A DNA stretch of 64,000 bases from Pseudoips prasinana (GCA_951640165.1 OX621246.1:5667001-5731000), one strand, 5' to 3'. Counted from the first letter of the stretch, positions 30,988 through 41,884 are shown. Numbers and translations: made by a program. Notes: generated from the sequence alone by a model not told the origin.

Positions 30988-31654
30988 TTCGATTCGAACT
31001 CGTGAATTAGCCACAACACGTGTTCATAAAATTATGTCATCCTGCTCCGTTCACACGCGGGGACTGTTCCAAGGTAGGCCTTTAACGGAGAGCAGGAGTA
31101 AAAACAATATGATTTAGGTAATTCCCATGCGCTTGGTCGCACGGCCCCTCGCGAAGGTTAGTTTAGTGACATACTGTCTATTGGCAAATTAGGGTCAAAT
31201 CTTAATTTATGACTTGTTAGGAGTATCAGCACACTCCCACGGTGAGTCTAACTTGATGCTCTCAAGTTTTAGGAAGGAATCTGAATTGAATTTGAATTAG
31301 GAACGATTACAAGCCTAAAGTTTCTAAACCAATCGGAATAGTTACAATGCAGCGCTCGCGCCGGTCGCTCTTATCATGCATTCTTCTTCTTTTTCATCTT
31401 AGCGTGTCGTTGACAAACTAGTAAAATTATTGTGGCCCAGAACGTGGCCACACTGATTGCCCTGCTTGTGGCATTCTTAAGATCCTGCCATGAACATATG
31501 GCAGGGCAGGCACGCATTCATCAGCTTACTCTCGAAGTCAAACGTACGTAAAGAAGTTTAACTTCAAAAATTAACTCGCCATCCAGCGTAGCGATCAGCT
31601 GATTCATATTGTACGGGGCGCAAAAATGATTTTTTTAATCGAACAAACTTGTTA
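30988..31654. other. No gene recognised; one short dispersed repeat
   Basis: 31445-31525 (TGATTGCCCTGCTTGTGGCA, AAGATCCTGCC) recurs at 35157-35215. The remainder has no supported feature. Confidence 0.4.
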
Positions 31655-31747
31655 TGTCTCAAAAATTGGAAATCCTAAATTTAATCGTCCGGCGGGTCTC
31701 GAACCTGCACCATCTACCGATCTGGGATAGGCGCTCTGCGTTACGGC
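31655..31747 (-). mobile_element. SINE-F, minus copy of an inverted pair
   Basis: GTCCGGCGGGTCTCGAACCT, GCACCATCTACC and AGGCGCTCTGCGTTACGG are the minus-strand tRNA-like head with B box GGTTCGAGACC. It pairs with 31925-32025. Confidence 0.65.
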
Positions 31748-31924
31748 TAATAAAAACCAGTATTAAAATTTAATAATTTGGAAGGTATTATCAATATGAT
31801 ATGATCTTTCACATGCAACTGTGAACTTATCAGTCGGCTATGTTTCTAGAAAACAAAACCGATAGATAATACCTACATCCTCCGGAAGGGTGTTAGCAAG
31901 GGAATTCTAAATTTGATCTGCCAT

Positions 31925-32025
31925 GCCATTCGTAGCTTAACGCAGAGCGCCTACCCCGGATTGGTACATGGTGCAGGTTCGAGACCCGCCGGACAATTAT
32001 ATTTATGATTTCCCATTTTTGAGAT
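31925..32025 (+). mobile_element. SINE-F, plus copy of an inverted pair
   Basis: CGTAGCTTAACGCAGAGCGC, GCAGGTTCGAGACCCGCCGG and TTTCCCATTTTTGAGATTAG form the inverted complement of 31655-31747, about 180 bp away. Confidence 0.65.
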
Positions 32026-32157
32026 TAGGTAAACGCTATGCATTGCGAATAATGCTATAAAATTAAAATTTAATAAACTTGTTTTGGTTTGACAATTTCA
32101 GTTTCATGGTTACCTCCACTATTTGTGTTACATCTTGCATAATGTTCCTTCTTGTCC

Positions 32158-32583
32158 TGACTCGGGCCCGTTGGCGTGGTTGGTAAATGCTGCCTTTCAC
32201 GCCGCAGTTCGTGGGTTCGATTCCCACGCAGTATACATGAACATGTCTATTTGTACTGAGTTTAGGTGAAATTATCTTTATAAGTATGTATTTACAAAAG
32301 AAAAATAGTATATGTAATATATCAGATATCTGATTTCCATAGTACAAGCTCTGCTTTGTTTGCTATCGGAAGCCAGATCACCTGCGGCGATCAATACAAT
32401 GGCACACTCACATGCCCATTTTTTTCTAATAAAATTGGCTGCATAAGTCACCTGAGAGCACACCAACGTCGGCTACAGTAGGAGAAGAAGCGGTTGCCGT
32501 GGCTGAAATCGGCCGTGACCATTCATCATCAGTTTGGTATCAGATGGCCGTGTGTGAATAATGTCGCAGGATATTATAATAAA
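32158..32583 (+). mobile_element. SINE-B with a 174-bp insertion
   Basis: The head GGCGTGGTTGGTAAATGCTG, B box GGTTCGATTCC and body run to GCTCTGCTTTGTTTG (32362). The 3' domain resumes at GTATCAGATGGCCGTGTGTG (32537) and ends with AGGATATTATAATAAA. Confidence 0.75.
32363..32536. mobile_element. Unclassified insertion inside SINE-B
   Basis: It is bounded by GTTTG at 32358-32362 and 32532-32536. The interior (CACCTGCGGCGATCAATACA, GCCGTGGCTGAAATCGGCCG) matches nothing else in the window and has no inverted ends or poly-A tail that I can see. Confidence 0.55.
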
Positions 32584-33195
32584 CCATTTAATTTCTGCTT
32601 GCTCTTGCGGCTGCTGCGCGGAAGTGATGGCGTCAAACCCCCCATAAAGTTCACTTTGATTATAATTAGAACAACAGTAACAGTTACTCGTACATCCTTT
32701 CCAAACAACCGCCGCCATTAAATTCCATAAACAGTGCACTTTAACTAACACTGCAAGGAAGTCGAAATTACAATAATGACGCCTTTTAATTGTGGTGACG
32801 TCACGCGAGGTGACATAATTATTGTAGTTAGTACGGCCAACGACCACAAGTTGAATAAACAACCAGAGGGAAACTTGGTTTAACTGAAATTTTGTAGCGG
32901 AGCAGTTTGCACTCCGGTATAGAACTCTTTCATTCGAATTCTGAATTAGTGAATTAAGTGTCTCTTCCATTAATTATCGCAATGGTACAACCGATCAAAT
33001 ACTGGACTGCGAGACTAAGTGTATATGTATCCTTCTATGTGAGGTGTGTGTGTGTTTGTATGTATGTATATGGGTATTCAAATTCAAATTAAATATGACG
33101 TTCAATTTCTTTTTTTTTTAATTAAGTTTTTTTTAAATCTGTGTTAAAAATATATTTATCCCAAAAAAAAATGTGAGCCGTCACGGGACCTGGCA
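32584..33195. other. No gene recognised
   Basis: TGACGTCAC occurs at about 32797-32805, and a (TG)n/(TATG) microsatellite lies near 33045-33070. A minus-strand open frame crossing the SINE boundary is not credible. Confidence 0.4.
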
Positions 33196-33432
33196 GATGT
33201 GAAACATCGACATTATTTTGTAAAAGTAATATGCAGAAAAGAACATATTGTGATAGGAACTAAATATGTCATAATGATAAAATAAATAGTATATATAAAA
33301 TGAAAAAAGTCGATTGCGCATGGCGTCGCCACACCGTACACACTACTATCGTATAGCGTGGCGACGCGTCGCCACGGCATGCGTCGCCACGCCAGAAATC
33401 TGTTTTACGTGCGGCTATAGATGTTTCACATC
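33196..33432. mobile_element. MITE-3 with a GC-rich palindromic core
   Basis: 12-bp perfect inverted ends, GATGTGAAACAT (33196-33207) and its complement (33421-33432). The core contains GTCGCCAC repeats and the 20-bp perfect palindrome CGTGGCGACGCGTCGCCACG at 33357-33376. A second copy is at 37880-38104. No ORF. Confidence 0.75.
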
Positions 33433-34904
33433 AAAATCGATATCATCTGTAGTTTGAATTATTGTACGTAGAACGTAATATTGTGTTTATCTGTGTGCTA
33501 ACAAGATTGCCTGAGCTCTTCTGTGTGCGTGTTAGGCTGCAGAAATTATAAACAGAGAATTTTATGACTCCTTCACTTGTTTATTAGGTTTCATACCTGA
33601 TCTGTTATGGTTTCATGTACTACTTAGATGGAAGTAATCGAGCCTAATCGAGCTGCTTTTAAAGCGAAAATATATTTCCCGAAGACATTCAAACACTGTC
33701 ACTCACATACACTTGAAAGTAAAGGAAAGCAATCAAAGCACGTTGCTTCTTATTGAATTTTATATCACGTTATGTATGTGTATTTCTTTCCTCATTTCGT
33801 ACGGGGGTGCATTATTTTCTATCATGATAAGCACTAGCAGGACGGAGACCTATTAATATTTCAGTGTAACAAAACTGGGAGTAATTCAAAGCCTGCGCTC
33901 TGGAATTCATTTATCTTGTGTTAGGACTGTCCATAATTGTACCAATTAAATTGATATGAGCTACAAAGATGTTACGTTTGGTAGCTTCCAAGTGTTAGTT
34001 ATGTTAGTTTGTGAGTTTTATGACTGACATTTAATTATTTACAAAATATTTCATGCCAATTATTAAAACCCAACATACTATTATACGCATTATTTCTTGC
34101 CAAAATTACCGGCTATAATGGTCTTAGCATAGTATTAAGACATGTACATATAGTAGTTAATCTTAAAACTCCGGTCTACTCATTTTTGTTTACCAACGTT
34201 GGCAATCAAGCGTACAATCAAATTAATAGAATTCCATAGTCTATGACGACAAAACACTTATATCATCTACAGTGAAGATGCGGGAAGCATTTTTGCTTTC
34301 CATAGAGCAAAACAACACTTTTTTCAATACCTCTAGAACTACGTCTATGAAAACGCTACTCACCATCGGCTCGCAATTAACTACCTGTTAAAGCACATAC
34401 TGAATCAGCAATGTAAGGCCATGAAGGCCACATACTCCGAATTTAAAAATAGAACCGCCCCAGTACTTGAAATTTAACAACTGTCAGTAATTTAGCTATG
34501 GTTTTGAGTTGGAAATTTTTGGCACAATTATTGTGTGTATATTACAGTGATTATTTAAACACAGAGTAATGTATTGTGTTTAAATTTGTTTAATAAGCTT
34601 ATAATTAATCCAGAGCATGATAACGGGGTCAATTAACAATTTCCCTAAAGTTCAGTCGGCGCCACGTCAGTCGAAACACTTGCACTATGTAAACGACGTC
34701 AAAGCCGAAGTGGTATTCATCTGTAGACTGTTTTAGAAGTAGAAAAACCAAAGACAATAAGCACATAAGAATAGTTTTATTGAATGTTTAAAAAAAATCG
34801 AGTAAAGCAGGAATTTAATCATCAAATCTTAGCAATAGCTGGAAATACTCGCCATCACGTCAGATGAAAGATATCCCCCGCTGGGTAAAGAAATCTCCCT
34901 ACGA
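33433..34904. other. No gene recognised; longest stretch free of known repeats
   Basis: About 1.5 kb of AT-rich sequence with no match to other repeats here and no open frame or splice pattern I can support. It may be intergenic or intronic. Confidence 0.4.
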
Positions 34905-35030
34905 TCTCGACAATGCTACCCGCATCCAGCGGCTTCCAATGACCCTTTCAAGATCTTCAGTCCACCTAGTGGGTAGCCTTCCCACGCTGCGTCTTCCGGT
35001 TCAGGGTTGTGGGGACGATTAGTGGAACTG
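34905..35030 (-). mobile_element. RTE-like LINE fragment
   Basis: CCCGCATCCAGCGGCTTCCA, CCCACGCTGCGTCTTCCGGT and preceding bases are antisense of the C-terminal coding region of the RTE-like LINE. Confidence 0.6.
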
Positions 35031-35149
35031 CCGCTCTTATTTACTACGCGAAGACGAAAAGGTCTAAAGAATGAAGTTTGAAAGAGGTACAAGTTATTCG
35101 ACACGTTGGAGCTACCTTTACATTCTATACTAAATCTTCTTTTTGTGTC

Positions 35150-35510
35150 CTGATACTGATTGCCCTGCTTGTGGCATTACTAAGATCCTGACCATATGGC
35201 AATACAGGCTGGGCAGGATGTTTGGTGGACCGATGCTCCAGAGAGTCCATTTTTGGGGTAACATGCGCAGAGGCTTGCTGTATGGTGGGTTAGAATATCA
35301 TCACACCGTCTCACACAGTGGAGGAGGGGTAAAAATCGACCGATGGAATACCTACCAAAGAACGAGCTTTTTACTGTGAACTATGATCATCATACTGCGA
35401 TCGCCAACCCGTCTGCCAAGTGTGGCGATTATGGCATATGGCCCCATTCTTTGGAGACTCTTGTCCAGCTGTGAACGTACTTTGGCTGGCATGATGATGC
35501 GCAGAGCGGG
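35150..35510 (+). repeat. REP-4 with an upstream repeat block
   Basis: TGATTGCCCTGCTTGTGGCA (shared with 31445) is followed by AATATCATCACACCGTCTCA, CGATCGCCAACCCGTCTGCC and TTGTCCAGCTGTGAACGTAC (REP-4). Confidence 0.6.
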
Positions 35511-35550
35511 CCCAAACTGGACAAGCCTATTCGCCGGCAGAAAATAGCCA

Positions 35551-35853
35551 TCTATACAAATAAATAAAATTGGAGTGTCTGTTTGTAATATTGAAATAGC
35601 CGTTTTTACTACATAAATATATACGGTACATACACCAAAATAACAGTTTTTTACAATTTTTGTCTGTCTGTCTGTCTGTTTGTTCCGGCTAATCTCTGAA
35701 ATGGCTGGACCGATTTTGACGGGACTTTTATTGGCAGGTAGCTGATGTAATAAGGAGTAACTTAGGCTACTTTTATTTTAGAAAAAGTCTTTTATTTTAC
35801 TAAAAAACGAAATAAACTAATTAACACGCGGACGAAGTCGCGGGCACAGCTAG
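35551..35853 (+). mobile_element. HEL-1 Helitron (LEP1-like), 303 bp, complete
   Basis: TCTATACAAATAAATAAAAT start after A (35550), a (GTCT)n run, GGCTGGACCGATTTTGACGG, the terminal hairpin GCGGACGAAGTCGCG and CTAG (35850-35853) before T. It is very similar to 23897-24208 over its whole length. Confidence 0.85.
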
Positions 35854-36436
35854 TACTAAATAAAAGGTATGTAAGTAGGTATATCCCCAAACAAACAAAC
35901 TCGCACTTCAAAGTTCTCGGAAAACCTGTTAATTTTCCATACACGCGACCGACCTCACGCATTCCAATATGTCCGTTCCTAATAAAGGGGCGATAATGCA
36001 TACATACGTAACATCAAGATAAAAATTTATAAGACCGTTAAATATCTGACCAAATTTACTAAATGTAGGTACCTATATGAAGTGCTAAATGGCCTATAAG
36101 GTACCCAATAGTGTCTGGGTGCTAACAGATATTGTCAACAAAATGGATGCACAGCCTCCTATGCGACCTCGAAGCTGCCATGGTTTATTACAACCAGACG
36201 GCAATTAGTATGATATATGTTGACAATAAACGTACGTTTAAGCTTAAATATTCAATAAAATTCCACTAAAACGTACAAATAATTTAATTTATAGATAACA
36301 TTGATAATTGACACTTCACGCGACCTTTATTTTGGTCAAAGAATCAGTATTTAATTCAATTTTACGGCATAACCTATGCGGACTCAACTGGGTTGAGGTC
36401 TGGGGATTGAGCAGGCCTGCAGGCATTTATATGCAA
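35854..36436. other. No gene recognised
   Basis: No supported ORF or repeat. Confidence 0.4.
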
Positions 36437-36782
36437 CTAGCTGTGCCCCGCGGTTTTACCCCGTTAAACTGTATAATTCATAGCCTGTGTTAATCCAGGC
36501 TATCAACTAACTCCATACCAAATTTTATTAAAATCGCTCCAGACGTGAAGAAGTAACAAACATACACACTCACACAGTCCCAAACTTTCGCCTATATTAC
36601 ACTAGCTGCGCCCCGCGGTTTTACCCGCGTTAAACGTTATAGATTATAGCTTATGTGTTATTCGGATATATAACCTATATGACTACAAAGTTGCATCAAA
36701 ATCCGTTCGATAGTTTTTGCCTGAAAGAGTAACAAACCTCCATCCACACTTACAAACTTTCACATTAATAAGATTAGTGTGA
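36437..36782 (-). mobile_element. Two adjacent HEL-2 Helitrons, same orientation
   Basis: The first has CTAG at 36437-36440 and runs to TTTCGCCTATATTACA. The second has CTAG at 36602-36605 and ends at a minus-strand TC (36781-36782). Both have the GCCCCGCGGTTTTACCC hairpin region just inside CTAG. Confidence 0.7.
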
Positions 36783-36951
36783 TTAACTAACATTAAACCG
36801 TTTAGCAAGTATGCCCAATTAACTAAAATGTAAAGCAATAATTGGTTCACATTTCTTTATATATATCTTCGATCAATAATACATACATAGGCCTGTTTAC
36901 CCGAGGAGTAGGTAGAGAAAAAACGGATTTCGTTTCCTTTCGGGTCGTTTA

Positions 36952-37536
36952 TTAGGGTTCCGTAGCTAAATGGCAAAAACCGAACCCTTATAGATTCGTC
37001 ATATCTGTCTGTCCGTCCGTATGTCACAGCCACTTTTTTCCGAAACTATAAGAGCTGTACTGTTGCGACTTGGTAAGTAGATGTATTCTGTGAACCGCAT
37101 TAAGATTTTCACACAAAAATAGAAAAAGAATAATAATTTTGGGGGTTCCCCATACATAGAATGAATCTCAAATTTTTTTTTTACATCGTACCCATACTTG
37201 TGGTTTATCTATGGATAGGTCTTCAAAAATGATATTGAGGTTCCTAATATCATTTTTTTCAAACTGAATAGTTTGCGCGAGAGATACTTCCAAAGTGGAA
37301 AAATGAGTATCCCCCCCTGTAACTTCTATAATAAGAGAATGATAAAACTAAAAAAAATATATGATGTACATTACCATGTAAACTAACAACGAAAATTGGT
37401 TTGAACGAAATCTAGTAAGTGGTTTTTTTTAATGCGTCATAAATCGTAAACCGCAATTTAGCTTTCATTTAATCAACTGAAATACTTGCTGCTGCGGAAC
37501 CCTTCATGGGCGACTTGGCGCACTTGGCCGGTTTTT
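36952..37536 (-). repeat. REP-1 dispersed repeat, complete
   Basis: TTAGGGTTCCGTAGCTAAAT at the left to CACTTGGCCGGTTTTT at the right, with the same interior blocks as 12507-13104 in reverse. It lacks the MITE-2 insertion, so it provides the empty site at about 37355-37370. Confidence 0.8.
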
Positions 37537-37879
37537 CTCATTATATTCTTCACACATACTCTCCTGTTTATGGTACTTTGGACCTGGCCTTCTTGAGAAC
37601 AACTTGGTCAGAAAATGTACTAATTTCTTTATGTAATACATATATTATGTTAATAGCTTACGCCCAATATCATTTTTGGCGCCATATGCCTTATCTACAA
37701 CCGGCGGGCGGCAGGCGGCATTCGCCTCACCTGTTTTATTTGGCATTGTAAACTTCGATATCGTGTTGCTACCTCTAATGATAAAAATGACCAAATTCCA
37801 ATTCATCATTATAATAATATCTAGGTCGTGGGATAGTAGGTTAAAAAAAACCAAACGGCGATAAAAAAAATGTATGGCA
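37537..37879. other. No gene recognised
   Basis: A small GC-rich patch (CCGGCGGGCGGCAGGCGGCA) at about 37700-37720 may belong to an unclassified repeat. Confidence 0.35.
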
Positions 37880-38104
37880 GATGTGAAACATCGACATTAT
37901 TTTGTAAAAGTAAAATGCAGAAACGAACATATTGTGATAGGAACTAAATATGTCATAATGATAAAATAAAAAGTCGATTGCGCATGGCGACGCGTCGCCA
38001 CACCGTACACACTACTATCGTATAGCGTGGCGACGCGTCGCCACGGCATGCGTCGCCACGCCAGAAATATGTTTTACGTGCGGCTATATAATATGTTTCA
38101 CATC
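37880..38104. mobile_element. MITE-3, second copy
   Basis: GATGTGAAACAT at 37880-37891 and its complement at 38093-38104, the same GTCGCCAC-rich core and 20-bp palindrome. It differs from 33196-33432 mainly by a short deletion or insertion near the AT-rich part. Confidence 0.75.
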
Positions 38105-38340
38105 AAAATAAATCTGGAGGTTGATAAATGAGAACGTTTTTCTAGACAGCGCTTGGAAATAGTCAAATATCCTGGAACATTATTCACACATGGCCATCTG
38201 ACCCCAAACTAAGCAGAGCTTGTACTATGGAAACCAGATAACTGATATATTACGTATACTCTTTTTCTTTTGTACATACTTCTATAGATAATTACACCCA
38301 GACTCAGGACAAACAGACATGTTCATGTACATAAATAATA

Positions 38341-39622
38341 GGTCTTTACCTATGAAATTGCCGTTTTGTATGAAAAAATTTAAACGAATTTTTTTCATGA
38401 ATTTTTTTATTTGTATTAATCGAAGTAATCACCCATGCAATCAATGCATCTTTGCCATCGCAGTGGCAGTTTATTGATGCCCTTCTTAAAGAAATCAGCT
38501 GGACGGGAGGCAACAAATTCTTCAAAGGCATTTTGTACTGCCTCTCGGGTATTGAATTTTTTTCCCGCCAAGAAGTTATCCAAATTCTGGAAAAAGTAGT
38601 AGTCTGTAGGCGCAAGGTCTGGTGAGTAGGGCGGATGACGGAGAGCTTCCAACCCCAGTTCTTGCAACTTGGAGACCGTCTGCTGTGCAGTATGAGGTCG
38701 CGCGTTGTCGTGCAGGAGCAGCGGAGACGAGCGATTGACCAATGCTGGTTGGAGATGCGCCAGCTTCTCCATCATTGTGCTCAGTTCTTCACAGTACACA
38801 TCTGCAGTAATGCTCACCCCGTTTGGTAAGAAGCTGTGATGAATCACACCGGCGCTAGACCACCAAACAGTGACCATCACTTTTCTAGGGGTAAGTTTTC
38901 GTTTAGGGCATTGTTTAGGTGCTGAACCAGGATCCAACCAACTTGCTGAGCGCTTGCGGTTATCAAACAGAATCCATTTTTCATCGCAGGTAACAATGCG
39001 GTTCAAAATTCCTTCATTTGTGTGTCTGTTGAGCAGTGCAAGGCACGTCTCGACGCGTACTTCGCGCTGGCGATCATTGAGTTCGTGGGGCACCCATTTG
39101 TCAAGCTTTTTTACCTTGCCAATTTGACGCAAATGGACCAATATTGTTTTGACGCTAACGTCGAAAGCTGCTGCTAATTCAGCCGTAGATTGTGTATCAT
39201 CAGCTTCCACAACCGCCTTTAATTCGTCATTGTCGACCAAAGTCTTCGGACGACCGCGAGGTTCATTTTTCAGGTCGAAATTTCCAGAACGGAAGCGAGC
39301 AAACCAATAACAGGTGGTGCGTTGGTTTGTAGTGTTAGCTCCGTAAACGTCGTTGATGTTGCGTGCCGCTTGTGCCGCGTTGCTGCCACGACGGTACTCA
39401 TATTCCATAATTACTCGAATTTTTAACGTATCCATGATGACGAAAAAGATTGAAATGCGATGAAAATGTAACACTAATCAATAAAGAAATGACTACTTTT
39501 GGAAAAAAGAATCCATGTTTTTAAAATAAAATTAATTTGAAATTAGAATTCTTAGCCAAACAAAAATTATTTTGATTTGAAATGGCCAGTACTGCAGAAC
39601 GGCAATTTCATAGGTAAAGACC
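38341..39622 (-). mobile_element. mariner transposon, apparently intact, 1282 bp
   Basis: 28-bp inverted ends with one mismatch, starting GGTCTTTACCTATGAAATTG, are flanked by TA at 38339-38340 and 39623-39624, the duplicated mariner target. The size is the usual 1.28 kb. It encodes a full-length transposase on the minus strand. It sits in SINE-B, whose two halves match across the site. Confidence 0.93.
38416..39435 (-). CDS. mariner transposase, full length (339 aa)
   Basis: This is the DDD transposase that would cut and paste the surrounding element in the nucleus. The N-terminal half carries helix-turn-helix motifs (RVIMEYEYRRGSNAAQAARN and, later, STAELAAAFDVSVKTILVHL) for binding the inverted ends, followed by the linker WVPHEL. 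The catalytic core has VTCDEKW (first Asp near residue 151), LLHDNARPH (second, near 243) and YSPDLAPTDYYFF (third, near 278). There are 34 residues between the second and third Asp, the D34D spacing of mariner proper. I chose MDTLKIR as start because the 13 codons before it are not mariner-like. The frame has no stop or frameshift, and length matches the family norm of about 340-350. Activity is not shown by sequence alone. Confidence 0.92.
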   Translation of the reverse strand: MDTLKIRVIMEYEYRRGSNAAQAARNINDVYGANTTNQRTTCYWFARFRSGNFDLKNEPRGRPKTLVDNDELKAVVEADDTQSTAELAAAFDVSVKTILVHLRQIGKVKKLDKWVPHELNDRQREVRVETCLALLNRHTNEGILNRIVTCDEKWILFDNRKRSASWLDPGSAPKQCPKRKLTPRKVMVTVWWSSAGVIHHSFLPNGVSITADVYCEELSTMMEKLAHLQPALVNRSSPLLLHDNARPHTAQQTVSKLQELGLEALRHPPYSPDLAPTDYYFFQNLDNFLAGKKFNTREAVQNAFEEFVASRPADFFKKGINKLPLRWQRCIDCMGDYFD

Positions 39623-39743
39623 TAATATAATTCCTTCCTGGGTAGGAATCGAACCGACACCCCCGGTGTGAAAGGCAAGTATTAACCCACCTCGCCAACC
39701 AGCCCATCAGCATCTATTTAAACGATTTAAAAAATTACTTCAT

Positions 39744-39935
39744 TACCATCATCATCATATCAACCGAAAGACGTCCACAGCTGGACAAAGGCCTCCCCAA
39801 AGATCTCCACAATTGCCGGCCTTGCGCTATTCGCATCCAGCAGTTCCAGCGACCCGCATAAGATCATCGATCCATCTTGTAGGGGGCCTGCCCACGCTGC
39901 GTCTTCCGATTCGTGGTCGCCACTCGAGAATGGGA
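39744..39935 (-). mobile_element. RTE-like LINE 3' end
   Basis: CATCATCATCATATCAACCG tail, CCACAGCTGGACAAAGGCCT, then the antisense of the C-terminal coding region (GATCCATCTTGTAGGGGGCC, GGTCGCCACTCGAGAA). Confidence 0.65.
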
Positions 39936-39956
39936 TCCCAATTACTTATTTTGAAT

Positions 39957-40235
39957 AAATAAAATAAAATAAAAAAGGTTTTTATTCACATAGACTTTAA
40001 AAAAAGCGCTTGTAAATAGTCAGAACATGTTTGTAGTAATACAGTTATTATTTCTAGTTACTTATTACAGATATTTAGGTACACGGAATGTTAAAACATT
40101 TATACAATTTATTTTATAATGGTAGTGATATTTCGCTAGCTTGTATTAAGTTATTGTCAAGGAGATTAGGTTTAATTATTGAAATTTATATTTTACTACA
40201 TATTGTCTGAATGGTTCTGTCTATAACTTGAATAT
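39957..40235 (-). mobile_element. LINE-3 3' end
   Basis: AAATAAAATAAAATAAAAAA tail, TTTTTATTCACATAGACTTT, TTGTAAATAGTCAGAACATG and TGTCTGAATGGTTCTGTCTA match 14-300 in reverse. Confidence 0.7.
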
Positions 40236-40544
40236 GAACTTAATAATGTTAATGTTATTGTCCTGCGTGTAAGTTTGGGATGCCAGTGTCTTAGTTCTTC
40301 AAAGACATTTATTTGTTTTAAGTAATATACTTACCTATTGGATTTAATGTTTTAAGTATGTAAATGTTAAATCAACCTTGGTGTTAATTGGTAATTAGGG
40401 CCTCTGTGAGGAGTCCTATTGACCTCTGTTACAGGTTTTACTACTACTACAGAGACCAGCAAGTCACAACCCATTATGTCTGCATAGCTTAGATAGCATA
40501 AGTCCTTTATTTTTATTTTTTATTTTTAAAAACGACTGCGCCTG

Positions 40545-40722
40545 CACTAGTTTATCTCATATCTGTGTCACCGGATACTGTACAAACATATAATTAGACA
40601 GACACAAATTACCTACATCCAGACTCAGAACAACTATTTATGGGCCACACAAATAGTTGTCCGGCGCGGGACTCGAACCCGCGACATGAAGCGGCCACTG
40701 TCTTAGCCGCTTATCCACACGT
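40545..40722 (-). mobile_element. SINE-D
   Basis: ACACAAATTACCTACATCCA, AGACTCAGAACAACTATTTA, GGCGCGGGACTCGAACCCGC and ACTGTCTTAGCCGC match 1400-1585. Confidence 0.7.
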
Positions 40723-40796
40723 TCAGACATAAATCTTGCTGGTGAGAAATGAATAAATTATCAAGTTTATGAGAAATCGAGTAAATAATAATAATA

Positions 40797-41470
40797 ATGT
40801 CCTCCTAGCTGAATTTCGGTCACGGCGGCCAGTCTCAACAGATATTAGCCATCTGCGCGGGACATATTATAGTGCTCCATTTCTGTCATGATCCTATCGG
40901 ACGCCTAGCGTCACTACCGGAAAGAGGTCAGGTACAGGACCGCTTTACATGCTCTCCGAGGCACGGGGGTATAATACCACCAACTCACAGACTTCGGGCT
41001 GATCTTGAGATTTTTTTCTTATTTTTACAGAAAAGTCCCAAAACCACATTTGGGCCGACCCGGGAATTATAAAAATAAAATAAAAAACGTTTTTATTCAC
41101 GTGGACTTCAAAAAAGCGCTTGTAAATAGTCAGAATATATTCGTAGTAATATATAATTAATTTATAATTATTTCTAGGTACATATAGATATTTAGGTACA
41201 CGGATTGTAGGAAATAATTTACAATAAGATTTATTTTATAACAGTAACGATGATTAACTAACTTAAATTAAGTTATTGTCAAGGTTCATGTGTATGTTTA
41301 ATTATCAAAATTTTAAATTTTAGCTATTTATTTTACTACATATTGTCGAATGGTTCTGTCTATATTAAGGTACGAATTAAATGTTATTATTATGGCGGAC
41401 CTGAATTGAACCCAGGACCTCGTTTTCTGTGGTTGTGCGTGCTGTCGCTATACCAAAGAGGCAAAATACA
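40797..41470 (-). mobile_element. SINE-E split by a LINE-3 end
   Basis: The body is at 40797-41070 (CACGGCGGCCAGTCTCAACA, CATCTGCGCGGGACATATTA, CCGGAAAGAGGTCAGGTACA). The tRNA head is at 41399-41470 (TTGAACCCAGGACCTCG, TATACCAAAGAGGC). Confidence 0.7.
41072..41395 (-). mobile_element. LINE-3 3' end inserted in SINE-E
   Basis: ATAAAAATAAAATAAAAAAC tail, TTGTAAATAGTCAGAATATA and CGAATGGTTCTGTCTATATT. A short GAATT occurs on both sides and may be the target duplication. Confidence 0.65.
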
Positions 41471-41674
41471 TAGCTATTGAATATTTACCCCGACCATACA
41501 CAGACCGTATGTTCTAATGACACACAGTGTTCAGAAGGTTATGCGCAGCAGATTGAGTAACCTTACCTGCTGAACAAATACCCATTACGGTCTCCCAGCG
41601 CTCCTATCTAGCGATAATGTAAAGTAATGTAAATTATATATATGTTGATGGGCTTATACATGGTTTGTATTTTA

Positions 41675-41870
41675 ACCGATTTCAAAAGATGGAAGTTTTC
41701 CATTGGAACACTAATAGGGACATCAGTACGTTCCTTGATTTCTCCGTTTCTTGCGTCATTTTATAAATATTCGGCAATGTCCCATATCAATATTGTCTAA
41801 ATCAGTTGTAGTAAAAAAAGCAGTTGAAATCGGTTCTATGTTTTCAACCGTCTTCAAAAAAGGGTAAGTT
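41675..41870. repeat. Unclassified dispersed repeat
   Basis: AACCGATTTCAAAAGATGGA at the left and AACCGTCTTCAAAAAAGGG at the right. The same motif occurs at about 23620. No ORF. Confidence 0.4.
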
Positions 41871-41884
41871 ATCATCATCATGTG

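Larger units (their letters stand above)
38165..39712 (-). mobile_element. SINE-B split by a mariner transposon
   Basis: The 3' domain and body occupy 38165-38338 (CTGACCCCAAACTAAGCAGA, AGACTCAGGACAAACAGACA). The tRNA head occupies 39625-39712 (GGTAGGAATCGAACCGACAC, GTGAAAGGCAAG, CGCCAACCAGCCC). The mariner lies between. Confidence 0.75.

Noticed and set aside
33433..34904. Host gene in the longest repeat-poor stretch
   Set aside because: No open frame with coding character and no paired splice sites were found, so no gene is claimed.
39436..39474. Upstream start for the mariner transposase (13 extra residues, MLHFHRISIFFVI)
   Set aside because: These residues are hydrophobic and unlike mariner N-termini. 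The next ATG gives the usual length and a typical MDTLKIRVIMEYEYRRG start.
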